Positions 1 to 8,526 of a DNA stretch of 35,913 bases are shown here, in pieces. Numbering within the stretch: the first letter of the stretch is position 1; each line of letters opens with the position of its first letter. The notes below the pieces were generated by a model, which made no database searches, was not told the origin of the DNA, and saw nothing but the letters and a program-made list of their open reading frames with translations. Origin of the DNA: Candidatus Stahliibacteriota bacterium (GTDB lineage: Bacteria > Hydrothermota > Tepidihabitantia > SM23-42); NCBI GenBank assembly GCA_030606265.1, contig JAUWGT010000004.1:1-35913 (forward strand), read 5' to 3'. The translations under genes were made by a program, and so were the position numbers.

Positions 1-736
1 CGTGCGCCATCACATGTTCCATGAACTGATCGTGAATTTTATCACGTGCCGGATTGAGATTTTCACTTTCAAGAACCGGACGAAGGTTTTCAACGATGAC
101 CAACTCCGTACTTTCCTTCAAAGTATTGAGGATGATATCGCGGGCGTCTTTATTACCAGCATAGATAACTGGAAGTCGGTAACCGGTGCCGAACCTTGGT
201 CTTGGATCAGCAGCCTTTATGAGTTCTCCCAATTCGACAACGTGGGAAATAGTCCCACCATCAATACCACCGGACAGGAGTATCATGTCCGGTCGCAGGT
301 CCCTTATTCGCTTTATTTTTTGATGGGGTAGTCTGCCGTCGTTTGAGGCAATGACGTCCATCACGATTGCTCCTGCACCAAGGGCAGCACGCGCTGCACT
401 TTCTGCGGTCATTGTCAAAACGACACCTGCGACCATCATTTGTAGACCACCGCCTGCTGAAGAGGTTGAGACATAGAGATCAACGCCTTCTTTGTCCTTT
501 ACGCCTTTGATAATATCTTCACCATCCAGTAGCTTTATACCGGAGAGCTCCTCGACCTCACGCACTGAGTTTAGAACTCCTCTTGTGACATCCTCAAAAG
601 GAGCCTCCACAGTTGTTGGAGCTTCCCCTCTCACAACGAGTCGATACTCTTCACCTTTTTTCTCGATTAGAATAGCTTTGGTCGTAGTGCTGCCACAATC
701 AGTGGCCAGAATTCTTTTTGGCTCTTTTTGCTTCAT
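1..736 (-). CDS. MutL-family (glutamate mutase L-like) ASKHA protein, C-terminus cut by window edge
   Basis: This open frame is missing from the ORF track because its stop lies outside the window; I translated the reverse strand. The protein starts MKQKEPKRILATDCGSTTTK, a phosphate-1 loop of the ASKHA (actin/hexokinase) fold, and continues with YVSTSSAGGGLQMMV and MILLSGGIDGG, which are typical of the MutL family (PF13941) found beside B12-dependent glutamate mutases. About 245 residues are visible; the family is usually 450 or more, so roughly half is missing. The ATG is preceded by GAGGAGG at good spacing. It overlaps the upstream 106-aa gene by 38 bases and is the last visible member of the DUF6485-gcvPB run. 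Family assignment is firm. The biochemical role (chaperone or reactivase for an adenosylcobalamin mutase) is inferred from the family; no mutase subunit is visible here. Confidence 0.85.
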   Translation of the reverse strand, partial: MKQKEPKRILATDCGSTTTKAILIEKKGEEYRLVVRGEAPTTVEAPFEDVTRGVLNSVREVEELSGIKLLDGEDIIKGVKDKEGVDLYVSTSSAGGGLQMMVAGVVLTMTAESAARAALGAGAIVMDVIASNDGRLPHQKIKRIRDLRPDMILLSGGIDGGTISHVVELGELIKAADPRPRFGTGYRLPVIYAGNKDARDIILNTLKESTELVIVENLRPVLESENLNPARDKIHDQFMEHVMAH

Positions 737-1019
737 GCCTAGCCTCCTCAAGACGTTCGATTTCACATATTAACGCCTCAATGTTAGTTCGATCCTCCAA
801 CATTGCGGTTATTTCTTCGTATTCACGATAATTAAATAGCGCGCGGTAAAAAGGTTGCATAAATATCAAGAACTGATTTCCCAAAAAGGTGAGTGGTTTT
901 GCTGATTCCAACATAACGATTGCGACCGGCGATAAACGATAATCGATCGCCTTCTGAGCGATCTTATTGAGCAGAATTTTCTTTCTCTCTTCAGTTACTT
1001 CGAATTTTGGTTCGTCCAT
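699..1019 (-). CDS. Small conserved-looking hypothetical protein between gcvPB and mutL
   Basis: This 106-aa protein is one I do not recognise. It is mostly helical by eye, has no signal peptide or convincing membrane segment, and ends in a charged stretch rich in E, R and K (IERLEEARHEAKRAKKNSGH). Support for it being real is positional: it overlaps the end of gcvPB by 25 bases and the start of mutL by 38 bases in the same direction, which is typical of translationally coupled operon genes. A tail-end MNE-like mutase accessory or a MutL partner is possible, but nothing in the sequence shows it. Confidence 0.7.
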   Translation of the reverse strand: MDEPKFEVTEERKKILLNKIAQKAIDYRLSPVAIVMLESAKPLTFLGNQFLIFMQPFYRALFNYREYEEITAMLEDRTNIEALICEIERLEEARHEAKRAKKNSGH

Positions 1020-2434
1020 TTTACCTTAAGTTCTTTTATCGCCTTCACTTCGTCAAGACGACGTACCGGTGTATTATGAGGTGCTGATTTTAGGATGTCG
1101 GGGTGATCCTTTGCGTCCTTTCGTATTTGTTTCATTACGTCGATAAAGTGATCCAAGGTCTCTTTTGATTCACTGTCAGTCGGTTCAATCATCAGTGCCT
1201 CACTAACGATAAGGGGAAAATATACGGTAGGTGCGTGCAGACCGAAGTCCAGGAGTCTTTTTGCGATGTCGAGTGTCTTGACTCCGTGGTCGCGTAATGC
1301 TTTCCCCGATAAAACACCTTCATGCATGCAAAATCCGTCAAACGGTAAATAATAATCATCTTTTAATGATTGAATGATATAATTAGCATTAAGAATCGCT
1401 GATTTGGATATTTTTTTTAACCCTTGTTCGCCGACCATTCTTAAATAAGTGTAGGCTCGCACCAGGACGAGAAAATTGCCATAAAAAGTCTGGACCTTGC
1501 CGATCGTGTCAGGTAAATCATAATCTAAAGTATACATAGTATCTTTTTTGGATACAATAGGAACTGGTAGATAGGGGGCAAGGGTTTTGGTAACTGCAAC
1601 CGGACCTGAACCAGGGCCGCCGCCGCCATGGGGTGTTGAAAATGTCTTGTGCAGGTTGAAATGGACTGCATCAAAGCCCATGTCACCCGGTCTTGTGATG
1701 CCCAGCAGAGGATTGAGATTGGCACCATCAAGGTAAACAAGACCGCCCTTTTCATGCACAATAGCCGTGATTTCTCTAACCTCTTTTTCAAAAAGGCCCA
1801 AGGTATTGGGGTTGGTCAGCATAATTCCGGCAACTTCTTCATTCATGAGTTCTTTGAGTTTGCTGACATCGACGAGTCCTTTGTTATTTGATGGTTGGGT
1901 AATGGGTTTGAACCCTGAAAAATTCACGCTTGCCGGGTTGGTACCGTGTGCTGAATCAGGGACCAGAATATACTGACGAGCCTCATTCTGTTTGTTAAAA
2001 TGAGTTTTGAACATGCTGATCGCGGTGAATTCACCCTGAGCGCCGGCAGCTGGTTGCAATGTTATTGCATCAAGGTTTACGATTTTCTTTAAATAATTAC
2101 CTAATTCATACATTAACCTTAAGGCACCTTGGGTCGTTTTTTCTTGCTGCAAAGGATGGAGATCAGTAAAACCGTCAAGCCGCGACGTTTCTTCGTTGAT
2201 CTTTGGATTATATTTCATTGTGCAAGAACCAAGCGGGTAGAAATCCTTATCAACATGATGATTCATTGAGGAGAGGTTGACAAAATGCCGCATTACTTGA
2301 GGTTCGCTTACTTCAGGCAATGTCGCGATTTTCTTGCGACGAAAACGATCTGAGATCTCTATTTCCGGAACATCGCAGGTCGGTAATGAGTAGCCTTTAC
2401 GTCCTTGTTTTGATATTTCAAAAATAAGTTCCAT
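995..2434 (-). CDS. gcvPB: Glycine dehydrogenase (decarboxylating) subunit 2, P-protein beta subunit
   Basis: The product is the PLP-binding half of the two-subunit glycine cleavage P-protein, which decarboxylates glycine and passes the aminomethyl group to lipoylated GcvH in the cytoplasm. At 479 aa it has normal length. Diagnostic segments are DFYPLGSCTMKYNPK near residues 64-78, the SAHGTNPASV stretch near 161-170, and NLHKTFSTPHGGGGPG, where K263 is the expected Schiff-base lysine. The start is separated by nine bases from the end of the DUF6485 gene. The usual partner gcvPA is not next to it: the next gene upstream is divergent (DUF711). gcvT, gcvH and gcvPA must therefore lie elsewhere if the complex works. 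Identification is very secure. Confidence 0.95.
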   Translation of the reverse strand: MELIFEISKQGRKGYSLPTCDVPEIEISDRFRRKKIATLPEVSEPQVMRHFVNLSSMNHHVDKDFYPLGSCTMKYNPKINEETSRLDGFTDLHPLQQEKTTQGALRLMYELGNYLKKIVNLDAITLQPAAGAQGEFTAISMFKTHFNKQNEARQYILVPDSAHGTNPASVNFSGFKPITQPSNNKGLVDVSKLKELMNEEVAGIMLTNPNTLGLFEKEVREITAIVHEKGGLVYLDGANLNPLLGITRPGDMGFDAVHFNLHKTFSTPHGGGGPGSGPVAVTKTLAPYLPVPIVSKKDTMYTLDYDLPDTIGKVQTFYGNFLVLVRAYTYLRMVGEQGLKKISKSAILNANYIIQSLKDDYYLPFDGFCMHEGVLSGKALRDHGVKTLDIAKRLLDFGLHAPTVYFPLIVSEALMIEPTDSESKETLDHFIDVMKQIRKDAKDHPDILKSAPHNTPVRRLDEVKAIKELKVKWTNQNSK

Positions 2435-2443
2435 TCAAAGCCT

Positions 2444-2641
2444 TCAGGACTCCTTGTAAATCTCTGCAAAACGTGCAAAAGATCGGTCATAGGTTTTTTC
2501 AATATCATCAGGAAAACAACAAGCGGGTAATTCATTAATGGACAGATGATAACTAATGCATTCACAACATTTACCCTTACGAGAACATGGCTCATAAGTG
2601 CAATTACAATGCTTCAGATTGGCTTCAATATTACAGTCCAT
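2444..2641 (-). CDS. DUF6485 family cysteine-rich small protein
   Basis: This 65-aa protein carries the pattern [21 protein letters not shown] followed by [17 protein letters not shown], which matches my recollection of DUF6485, a short cytosolic family in anaerobes. Nine cysteines and several histidines suggest a metal site (zinc or Fe-S), but that is inference. It is first in the minus-strand run leading into gcvPB and mutL. The ATG lies seven bases after a consensus -10, and there is no ribosome binding site, so the transcript is predicted to be leaderless. The 78-aa ORF of the track in an overlapping frame is a shadow. Confidence 0.8.
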   Translation of the reverse strand: MDCNIEANLKHCNCTYEPCSRKGKCCECISYHLSINELPACCFPDDIEKTYDRSFARFAEIYKES

Positions 2642-2648
2642 AACAAAT

Positions 2649-2676
2649 ATTATATACAGAATGAGCTTGATGTCAA
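2649..2676 (-). promoter_or_regulatory. Consensus promoter for the DUF6485-gcvPB-mutL operon
   Basis: On the minus strand the site reads TTGACA, 16 bases, TATAAT: 12 of 12 consensus bases. Only seven bases separate the -10 from the ATG at 2641, so transcription should begin at or next to the start codon. Confidence 0.85.
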
Positions 2677-2701
2677 CTGGCTTGGGATGGACAAGAGTGC
2701 C

Positions 2702-2729
2702 TTGACCAGGTGTGAATAATGATTATTAT
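2702..2729 (+). promoter_or_regulatory. Probable promoter of the DUF711 gene
   Basis: TTGACC, 16 bases, TATTAT, facing away from the DUF6485 promoter. The -10 ends eight bases before the GTG start, which again suggests little or no 5' leader; no Shine-Dalgarno is seen. Confidence 0.6.
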
Positions 2730-2737
2730 TTTCCTAC

Positions 2738-3889
2738 GTGAAGATACGTACGATTACCTATGGTACTAATCTTGAATATCCATTAAGAGCATCTAAGATA
2801 AGAAAGATCGGACGATTTCTTGAAAAAGCCCGTGCCGTCTTTGAAGAGGCGGATATTTCTGTTCAGACAGTGCGTTTATCAAGCCAACCATGGTCATCAT
2901 ACCTGGCGAGCAAGAAGCTTAGTGCAAAGATCAATTATGTCAAAGATCTTGAAAAATTGTGCAAAGAAAACCAGATTGATTTTGCAAGCATCGGTACGGT
3001 CCAGGATCCATTTCATATCAGAGCGATTCCGGAAATATTGAGCGCGACTTCGATCGTCTCTGGCTCGGTGACTATTGGAAATCCTAAAAATGGTATAGAT
3101 TTTCTGGCTTGTCAAAAAACCGCAAAGTCAATTCTGGAAATTTCACGATGTACGAAAAGAGGTTTTGGCAATTTCCGTTTTGCCGGAATCGCTAGCTGTC
3201 CTTCTGATATCCCGTTTTTCCCTGCTTCATACCATGAGGGGAAAACATGTTTCTCGATAGGTGTTGAGTGCAGTGATCTGGTAGCCGGGGCTTTCTGCCG
3301 AGCAAGAAGTTTGGCAAAAGCTGAATATTATCTTAAGTTAGTTCTTGAAAAGCGGTTCAGGAAGATTGATAGACTAGCCCAAAACCTTGGGAAAAGAGAA
3401 AGAGTATCGTTCAAAGGGGTTGACTTATCTCCAGCGCCTTCATTGGTCAAGGATGAAAGTCTTGCGTATGCTTTTGAAAAGTTAAAACTCGGGAAATTCG
3501 GTGGACCAGGTACCCTGGCAATATCAGCGATATTGACCAGGGCTTTAAAATCTATGGATGTAAAAAAGTGTGGGTATTCTGGCTTGATGTTACCGGTTCT
3601 TGAAGACTATGGACTTGCTCGCAGGTGGAGCCGTGGAACCATTGATATTGGGATTATTTTGGCTTGCTCTTCAGTTTGTGGGACTGGGCTTGACTGTATC
3701 CCGTTGCCCGGGAACATATCTACTAAAGAGCTCTACGCGATCCTTCTTGATGTGGCGGCTTTATCGATTCAACTCAACAAACCCTTGTCAGCGCGTCTTT
3801 TCCCAGTGCCTGGCAAAAAAGCCGGTGACATGACTGATTTCAAGTCACACTATCTTGTAGATTGTAGAATAACCAGCGTAAAACAGTAA
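2738..3889 (+). CDS. DUF711 (UPF0210-like) family protein
   Basis: A 383-aa protein recognised from its C-terminal half: KFGGPGTLAISAILTRALKS, GLMLPVLEDYGLARRW, SSVCGTGLDCIPLPG and ARLFPVPGKKAGDMT are the typical DUF711 segments. The N-terminus MKIRTITYGTNLEYP also fits. The family has structures resembling pyruvate formate-lyase-type barrels, but the reaction is unknown to me, so no function is assigned. The start must be GTG because an in-frame TGA lies six codons upstream and the frame has no other candidate. The gene stands alone, divergent from DUF6485 and convergent with the tricorn-like gene. The 87 bases between it and that gene hold no further gene I can support. Confidence 0.85.
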   Translation: MKIRTITYGTNLEYPLRASKIRKIGRFLEKARAVFEEADISVQTVRLSSQPWSSYLASKKLSAKINYVKDLEKLCKENQIDFASIGTVQDPFHIRAIPEILSATSIVSGSVTIGNPKNGIDFLACQKTAKSILEISRCTKRGFGNFRFAGIASCPSDIPFFPASYHEGKTCFSIGVECSDLVAGAFCRARSLAKAEYYLKLVLEKRFRKIDRLAQNLGKRERVSFKGVDLSPAPSLVKDESLAYAFEKLKLGKFGGPGTLAISAILTRALKSMDVKKCGYSGLMLPVLEDYGLARRWSRGTIDIGIILACSSVCGTGLDCIPLPGNISTKELYAILLDVAALSIQLNKPLSARLFPVPGKKAGDMTDFKSHYLVDCRITSVKQ

Positions 3890-3976
3890 GGAGTATTATG
3901 ATCCTCTTGCTGGTGATCATGGTGAAGCAATGCGGAATTTCGGTTGGTCAACAATAGCCATTGATATGTAATTCTT

Positions 3977-6900
3977 CTAACCTAATTTAGTGGGTAATCT
4001 TAGACTTGGTCTCTTCCCAAACTTGGGGATTTTGGGTGGATTCTTCTTCATTAGTTTGAGACATTCTTTTATGCCTCTTGTCAGTTGCGGGTCACGACCT
4101 TTTACATAATCCTGAGGTTTATTTTCAACTTCGATATCTGGATCAGTTCCGTAATTCTCCACGTGCCAGCCTACATCAACAAACCAAAAAGAGTATTCTG
4201 GTTGGGTAGTTAAACCACCATCAGATAGCGTATAGTATGGAGAAATACCGACAACACCACCCCAGGTGCGTTTGCCGATAAGCGGTCCGATCTTGTAGAG
4301 TTTAAAAGCATGGCTGAATATATCACCATCTGACCCGGCGTTCTCATTGGTAAGACAGACAATTGGGCCGAGCACTGATTCTGAAGGATACGGCTCGGGC
4401 GGTGACCAGCGTGGGATATCATAGGCAATCCTTTTGCGCGTCAATTTTTCAAGGAGGAGTTGCGAAACATGACCACCACGATTGAACCTGACATCGACTA
4501 TAAGACCAGGAAATTGTATTTCACTCAAGAAATACCGGTGAAATTCAGCAAAGCCGGACGGTCCCATATCCGGGATGTGAACATATCCTATTTTGTTCTT
4601 GCTTGCTTGGTGGATCTTTGCGCGGTTTGCCTCAACCCAGTCACGGTAACGCGCACCGCTTTCATCCGGAAGCGTTTTTATGGTTACGGTCTTTTTGCTT
4701 CCGCCTCTAGAATTAGCAATTGTCATTGCGATTTCTGCACCAGCACGATTGATCAGCATTTCCTCAGGCGATGTTTTTTTGTTGACTCTCGTACCATCGA
4801 TATTGAATAGAAGATCGCCCTTTTTAATATTCAAGCCTGGTGTGAGCAAAGGCGAAGTCTTGGTTTGCTCCCAGGGATCACCTTTGATAATGTTCGCTAT
4901 GCGGTAAGCATTGGATTTTCTGTCATATTCCAGATCAGCACCAAGGAAACCCTGTTTGTACTGCGGATGTTTTCGGTAGTCGCCACCCCATTCATAGGCG
5001 TGTGACGTGCCGAGTTCACCCTGCATTTCCCAAATCAGATCTGAGAATTCTGAACGGGAACCAAGCCGATCTAATAAAGGCAGGTATTTCTTGTACACCT
5101 TTTTCCAGTCGATCCCAGACATATCTTTAGTCCAGAAATGATCGCGCTGCAGACGCCAGACATCGCGATACATCTGTCGCCATTCATTGCGCGGCTCAAC
5201 GAGTACTTTTATGCGCCTGAGATCAAACCAACCGCTTTTCGGTCCGGCTGGTTCTTTGGGGAGTTTTGTATCGAGATTTTCAATCGGCATAGCAATCCTC
5301 AAGCGGTTCTTGGCTCGGTATACAAGAATTTCACTGTTTTGGGAAATCTTAAAATCGGTGATACCTGAAGTAATAACACTCGCCTTTTGTTCTTTTAGGT
5401 CATAAATATGGAGCGTTGCTCTGGACTGAAGAGTGTCAGTAAACCAAAACTCGATACCACCGACAATCGGAGATTTCGTGTACAAAACCTTATCCTTGAC
5501 CGCCCAGATCTGTTCATATATGCCGGCTTGTACTGGAAAAGATATAACCCTATCTTGAATACCTGGGATGTCGATTTCCAAAGATTTCAACGGCTTCTTG
5601 GGTTGTAGCATCGATTTATCAAAAGCTGGTTTCTCAAGACCTTTTGGTGCAACCTGGGTGTACCTAAATGGTGATGCAGTTTTTTTACTCAGGGTTACTA
5701 AATAGGGTTTAATATTTGCTGGAAAGCCAAGCTCAAATTGCATTGTATCATATACCGGGTCAAAATGCCGATTGGACAGGAAATACAGGTATTTACCATC
5801 AGGATCAAAGGTCGGTGAGAAATCCTGCAATACAGTCCTCGTTGCAATATATGTTTTTCTGGTCATAGTATTACATAATTTGATACATGCGGTCCTTGCT
5901 GAATCTGGGTAACTGTATGCAAGCCATGTTCCGTCTGGTGACCAGGCTATATCATTGATTCGATAATGCTTGCTGCGGTCAAGGACAATGCGCTTCTTTG
6001 ATTTCAAATTTACAAGCACTAGTTCAAAACGATGATTGGTTAGGGCAACGAGCGGTTTAGTTGGTGAAGGTTCAAGTTCAATCGGTCGACCGATATCCAG
6101 TATCGGAAGGGCTTGTACCTTCTTACTACCTTTAGTATAGTGGATCTGCAGAGTATCTTCACCTTTATCGTCAGTGACAACGATTAGACGTTTTCCATCT
6201 GAAAGCCATCGACCAAGACGATAGCGCGCCTTAACTGTTTGCCCTGCTTGCATTACTGGACCTTCCCAGTTCGTTATTGAGAAAACCTTGCCGCGACTCG
6301 TTACTGAAATCATCTCACCTTTGGGGTGGACTGAGTAATCTTCTAGATAGTCGGCGGCACTGACGAATTTGCGATTAGTCTGAACTCGCGGACTATGGTA
6401 CTGGATTTTTACTTTCTTTGATTTATCCTGGGTAATATCATAGACATACAGATTACCGCCAGCCTGGTAAGTGATGTTCTTACCGTCAGTAGTTGCATTC
6501 CTTACGTAGAAATCAGTATGAAGGGTATGACGTTGTAGCGCTTTGCCACTGGGTAAACAAGAGTAGATATTGCCGACACCTTCATGATCGCATATGAAAT
6601 AAATTCTCTTACCGATCCACATCGGTGAGGCGAAATTACCTTTAAGGTCTATTAGCTTCCTGAAATTACCATTGCCGCGCGCATCTACCCAGAGTATACC
6701 TGCCGTGCCACCACGATATCTTTTCCAACGTGCTGGATCAACGGTGTGGCGACCAATAACAATGCCTGAATCAGAAGCAAATGCAATCTGCGTAGCTGGT
6801 CCGACGCGAATGATCTTTGGTGTATCCTTGGATTTACTTATTGAATAGATGTACATTGTTCTTAAGTACCACTGTTTGGTATTGCTCGCAAAAAAGATTC

Positions 6901-7192
6901 GCTTGCTGTTACGACTCCAGCCAACCACAGTACAATTCGCACCGAAGTAAGTTAGCCTTTTTGCGGTTCCGCCTTGAGCCGGCATGGAATATATTTCAGA
7001 CTGTCCTTCTTCAAAACCGACAAATGCGACATCTTTACCATTAGGTGAAATGAAGGGATGGCTTACTTGAGCGAGGTTTGAGGTCAACCTTCGTGCTAGA
7101 CCGCCCGGTGCAGGGACGGTCCATAGATCATCTTCACTAACAAAGATAATTGTGTTTTTATTAATTGTTGGAAAGCGATAATAACCCTGCAT
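3977..7192 (-). CDS. Tricorn-type S41 serine protease (beta-propeller plus PDZ plus catalytic domain)
   Basis: At 1071 aa this matches the length of tricorn protease. The N-terminal 650 residues are WD/TolB-like propeller blades (repeated SPNGKDVAFVG, SPDGTWLAYSY, DPDGKYLYFLS). They are followed by C1, a PDZ segment near 770-830, and the C2 core. All five tricorn catalytic positions appear: S730-H731 in GTSHAYEW, S954-D955 in NAGSDGDIFSHAF, and E1012 in WHVENYGTD. The spacings (224 and 57) are nearly the same as the archaeal enzyme's 220 and 57. No signal peptide is visible, so a cytoplasmic peptide-degrading machine is likely. The start follows AAGGAG. No aminopeptidase cofactor gene is adjacent. 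Confidence 0.93.
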   Translation of the reverse strand: MQGYYRFPTINKNTIIFVSEDDLWTVPAPGGLARRLTSNLAQVSHPFISPNGKDVAFVGFEEGQSEIYSMPAQGGTAKRLTYFGANCTVVGWSRNSKRIFFASNTKQWYLRTMYIYSISKSKDTPKIIRVGPATQIAFASDSGIVIGRHTVDPARWKRYRGGTAGILWVDARGNGNFRKLIDLKGNFASPMWIGKRIYFICDHEGVGNIYSCLPSGKALQRHTLHTDFYVRNATTDGKNITYQAGGNLYVYDITQDKSKKVKIQYHSPRVQTNRKFVSAADYLEDYSVHPKGEMISVTSRGKVFSITNWEGPVMQAGQTVKARYRLGRWLSDGKRLIVVTDDKGEDTLQIHYTKGSKKVQALPILDIGRPIELEPSPTKPLVALTNHRFELVLVNLKSKKRIVLDRSKHYRINDIAWSPDGTWLAYSYPDSARTACIKLCNTMTRKTYIATRTVLQDFSPTFDPDGKYLYFLSNRHFDPVYDTMQFELGFPANIKPYLVTLSKKTASPFRYTQVAPKGLEKPAFDKSMLQPKKPLKSLEIDIPGIQDRVISFPVQAGIYEQIWAVKDKVLYTKSPIVGGIEFWFTDTLQSRATLHIYDLKEQKASVITSGITDFKISQNSEILVYRAKNRLRIAMPIENLDTKLPKEPAGPKSGWFDLRRIKVLVEPRNEWRQMYRDVWRLQRDHFWTKDMSGIDWKKVYKKYLPLLDRLGSRSEFSDLIWEMQGELGTSHAYEWGGDYRKHPQYKQGFLGADLEYDRKSNAYRIANIIKGDPWEQTKTSPLLTPGLNIKKGDLLFNIDGTRVNKKTSPEEMLINRAGAEIAMTIANSRGGSKKTVTIKTLPDESGARYRDWVEANRAKIHQASKNKIGYVHIPDMGPSGFAEFHRYFLSEIQFPGLIVDVRFNRGGHVSQLLLEKLTRKRIAYDIPRWSPPEPYPSESVLGPIVCLTNENAGSDGDIFSHAFKLYKIGPLIGKRTWGGVVGISPYYTLSDGGLTTQPEYSFWFVDVGWHVENYGTDPDIEVENKPQDYVKGRDPQLTRGIKECLKLMKKNPPKIPKFGKRPSLRLPTKLG

Positions 7193-7224
7193 ATGATCTC
7201 CTTATATGTTTCATTATATGTTTT

Positions 7225-7252
7225 ATTATAACGATATTCAAAATCTTTGCAA
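7225..7252 (-). promoter_or_regulatory. Promoter of the tricorn-like protease
   Basis: Minus strand TTGCAA, 16 bases, TATAAT. It leaves a leader of about 25-30 bases that includes the AAGGAG ribosome binding site. Confidence 0.75.
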
Positions 7253-7277
7253 GACTCCAATTACTTTGCTCTTCATC

Positions 7278-7305
7278 TTGACATATCATCCATTTAGAAT
7301 AGACT
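7278..7305 (+). promoter_or_regulatory. Promoter of the lipoprotein-birA-coaX-tsaE-tsaB-rimI run
   Basis: TTGACA, 16 bases, TAGACT. The start of transcription would fall just before AGGAGG, giving a very short leader. It is divergent from the tricorn promoter. Confidence 0.6.
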
Positions 7306-7321
7306 AACAAAAGGAGGTACG

Positions 7322-7825
7322 ATGAAGAGATGGATTTGGTTTATTTTACCGCTACTTATTGTTGGTTGTGCTGGTCAGGCTGCAATTGAGTTCGGTGTTA
7401 ATGATGGTGCGCTCTTTGACGGGACCCTCGGTGATATCAGTATGACGGTTACAAGGATTGATATGAGTGAAGGTGATGGATACGTCACGGTCTGGGAAGG
7501 CGCAAAAGAAGTAGCAGTTGGCATCCAGGTTTCTGACTTCGTAAGTATTACTGATGCCTATGTTGAGGTGGCACCCGGTTCGTATCAGAATATCAGATTG
7601 ACGGTTGAATCAGTGCGCTATATCCAGGATAGCGTGAGTGTTCCACTTATTGATACGTCATACCAGTTTACAGCCACGGCTTTTACAGAACTTGTGGTCG
7701 AAGATAATGACGACCTAGAGTTTGTTGTTGGAATTATGAGCGCAACGTGGTTTGATGTTGATTCGCTAAAGATCAAGGACGGGTGCATAGCGTTTCAAGG
7801 AGCATCGCTTAGGATTTATTATTAA
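7322..7825 (+). CDS. Lipoprotein, DUF4382-like
   Basis: This 167-aa protein begins MKRWIWFILPLLIVGCAG: a short positive n-region, a hydrophobic core and a lipobox ending at C16, so it should be lipidated and exported. The mature part, ISMTVTRIDMSEGDGYVTVWEG and VAPGSYQNIRLTVESVRY, resembles DUF4382-type beta-sandwich domains (a guess from pattern, not a search). Function is unknown. The ATG follows AAAGGAGG. It ends five bases before birA and probably shares its transcript. Confidence 0.85.
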   Translation: MKRWIWFILPLLIVGCAGQAAIEFGVNDGALFDGTLGDISMTVTRIDMSEGDGYVTVWEGAKEVAVGIQVSDFVSITDAYVEVAPGSYQNIRLTVESVRYIQDSVSVPLIDTSYQFTATAFTELVVEDNDDLEFVVGIMSATWFDVDSLKIKDGCIAFQGASLRIYY

Positions 7826-7830
7826 TCTTA

Positions 7831-8526
7831 ATGATCAAACGGATCATCAGGTTCAAAGAAGCAATATCAACACAGGATACCGCAAAAAGATTTGTAAATC
7901 AAAATAAAGAGCTGGCGATTTTTTCTTTACGTCAGAAACATGGTCGTGGCAGACAGGGGCGGACGTGGTATTCACCACCCGGCGGGCTGTATGTTTCACT
8001 TTTGCTTTTTCCACGTACACGGTTAAGTTCGATCCCTTTATTAGCATCTCTGGTCATTGTGAAGGTCCTTGAGGATTATGGTTTTTCCCGGTTGTCAATA
8101 CACTGGCCCAATGATGTCCTGCTCAATGAGAAAAAGGTATCGGGTATCATCTGCGAACAGTCCGGGGATGCGGTTATCTGTGGGATAGGTTTGAATGTTA
8201 ATAATGATGGATTTATACCGACGTTGGAAAATGCCATATCTCTCAAGATCGATGCAGGAAAACCTTTTGATATCGACGAGATACTCACGCATCTTATCGA
8301 CAAATTCAATCCGCTGTATGATGAGTTGCAGAACCGAGGTATAAAAGTGAAGGAGGTATTAAATTACATCGATGGCATTGGTGAGTCAATTGAGGTGATC
8401 ACTTCCAGGGGTGTTTTCAGGGGTTTGGTGCATGGCATTGATGATGATTGGGCGCTTCTACTTAGGGATGAAACTGGGATGATCCGGAAGTTCTGTTACG
8501 GGGATGTCCGCAGGTTAAGATGGTAG
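7831..8526 (+). CDS. birA: Biotin--[acetyl-CoA-carboxylase] ligase without the regulatory HTH
   Basis: A 231-aa group I biotin protein ligase: it makes biotinyl-AMP and transfers biotin to a carboxylase carrier lysine. The GRGRQGR nucleotide/biotin loop is at residues 38-44, WPND at 102-105 and the catalytic-type lysine in KKVSGI at K112. The residue before WPND is H101, where lysine or arginine is usual. A C-terminal SH3-like domain follows (ESIEVITSRGVFRGLVHGI). There is no N-terminal winged helix, so it should not act as the bio repressor. It is close behind the lipoprotein and overlaps coaX by seven bases. Confidence 0.93.
   Translation: MIKRIIRFKEAISTQDTAKRFVNQNKELAIFSLRQKHGRGRQGRTWYSPPGGLYVSLLLFPRTRLSSIPLLASLVIVKVLEDYGFSRLSIHWPNDVLLNEKKVSGIICEQSGDAVICGIGLNVNNDGFIPTLENAISLKIDAGKPFDIDEILTHLIDKFNPLYDELQNRGIKVKEVLNYIDGIGESIEVITSRGVFRGLVHGIDDDWALLLRDETGMIRKFCYGDVRRLRW

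Noticed and set aside
2-331. 109-aa plus-strand ORF at the left edge
   Set aside because: Shadow of the MutL gene, which is clearly coding on the minus strand.
3898-3957. 19-codon ORF after AAGGAGT directly behind the DUF711 gene
   Set aside because: Short, hydrophobic and without recognisable similarity. An alternative frame in the same stretch is equally open, so neither can be supported. It could be a decayed gene end.
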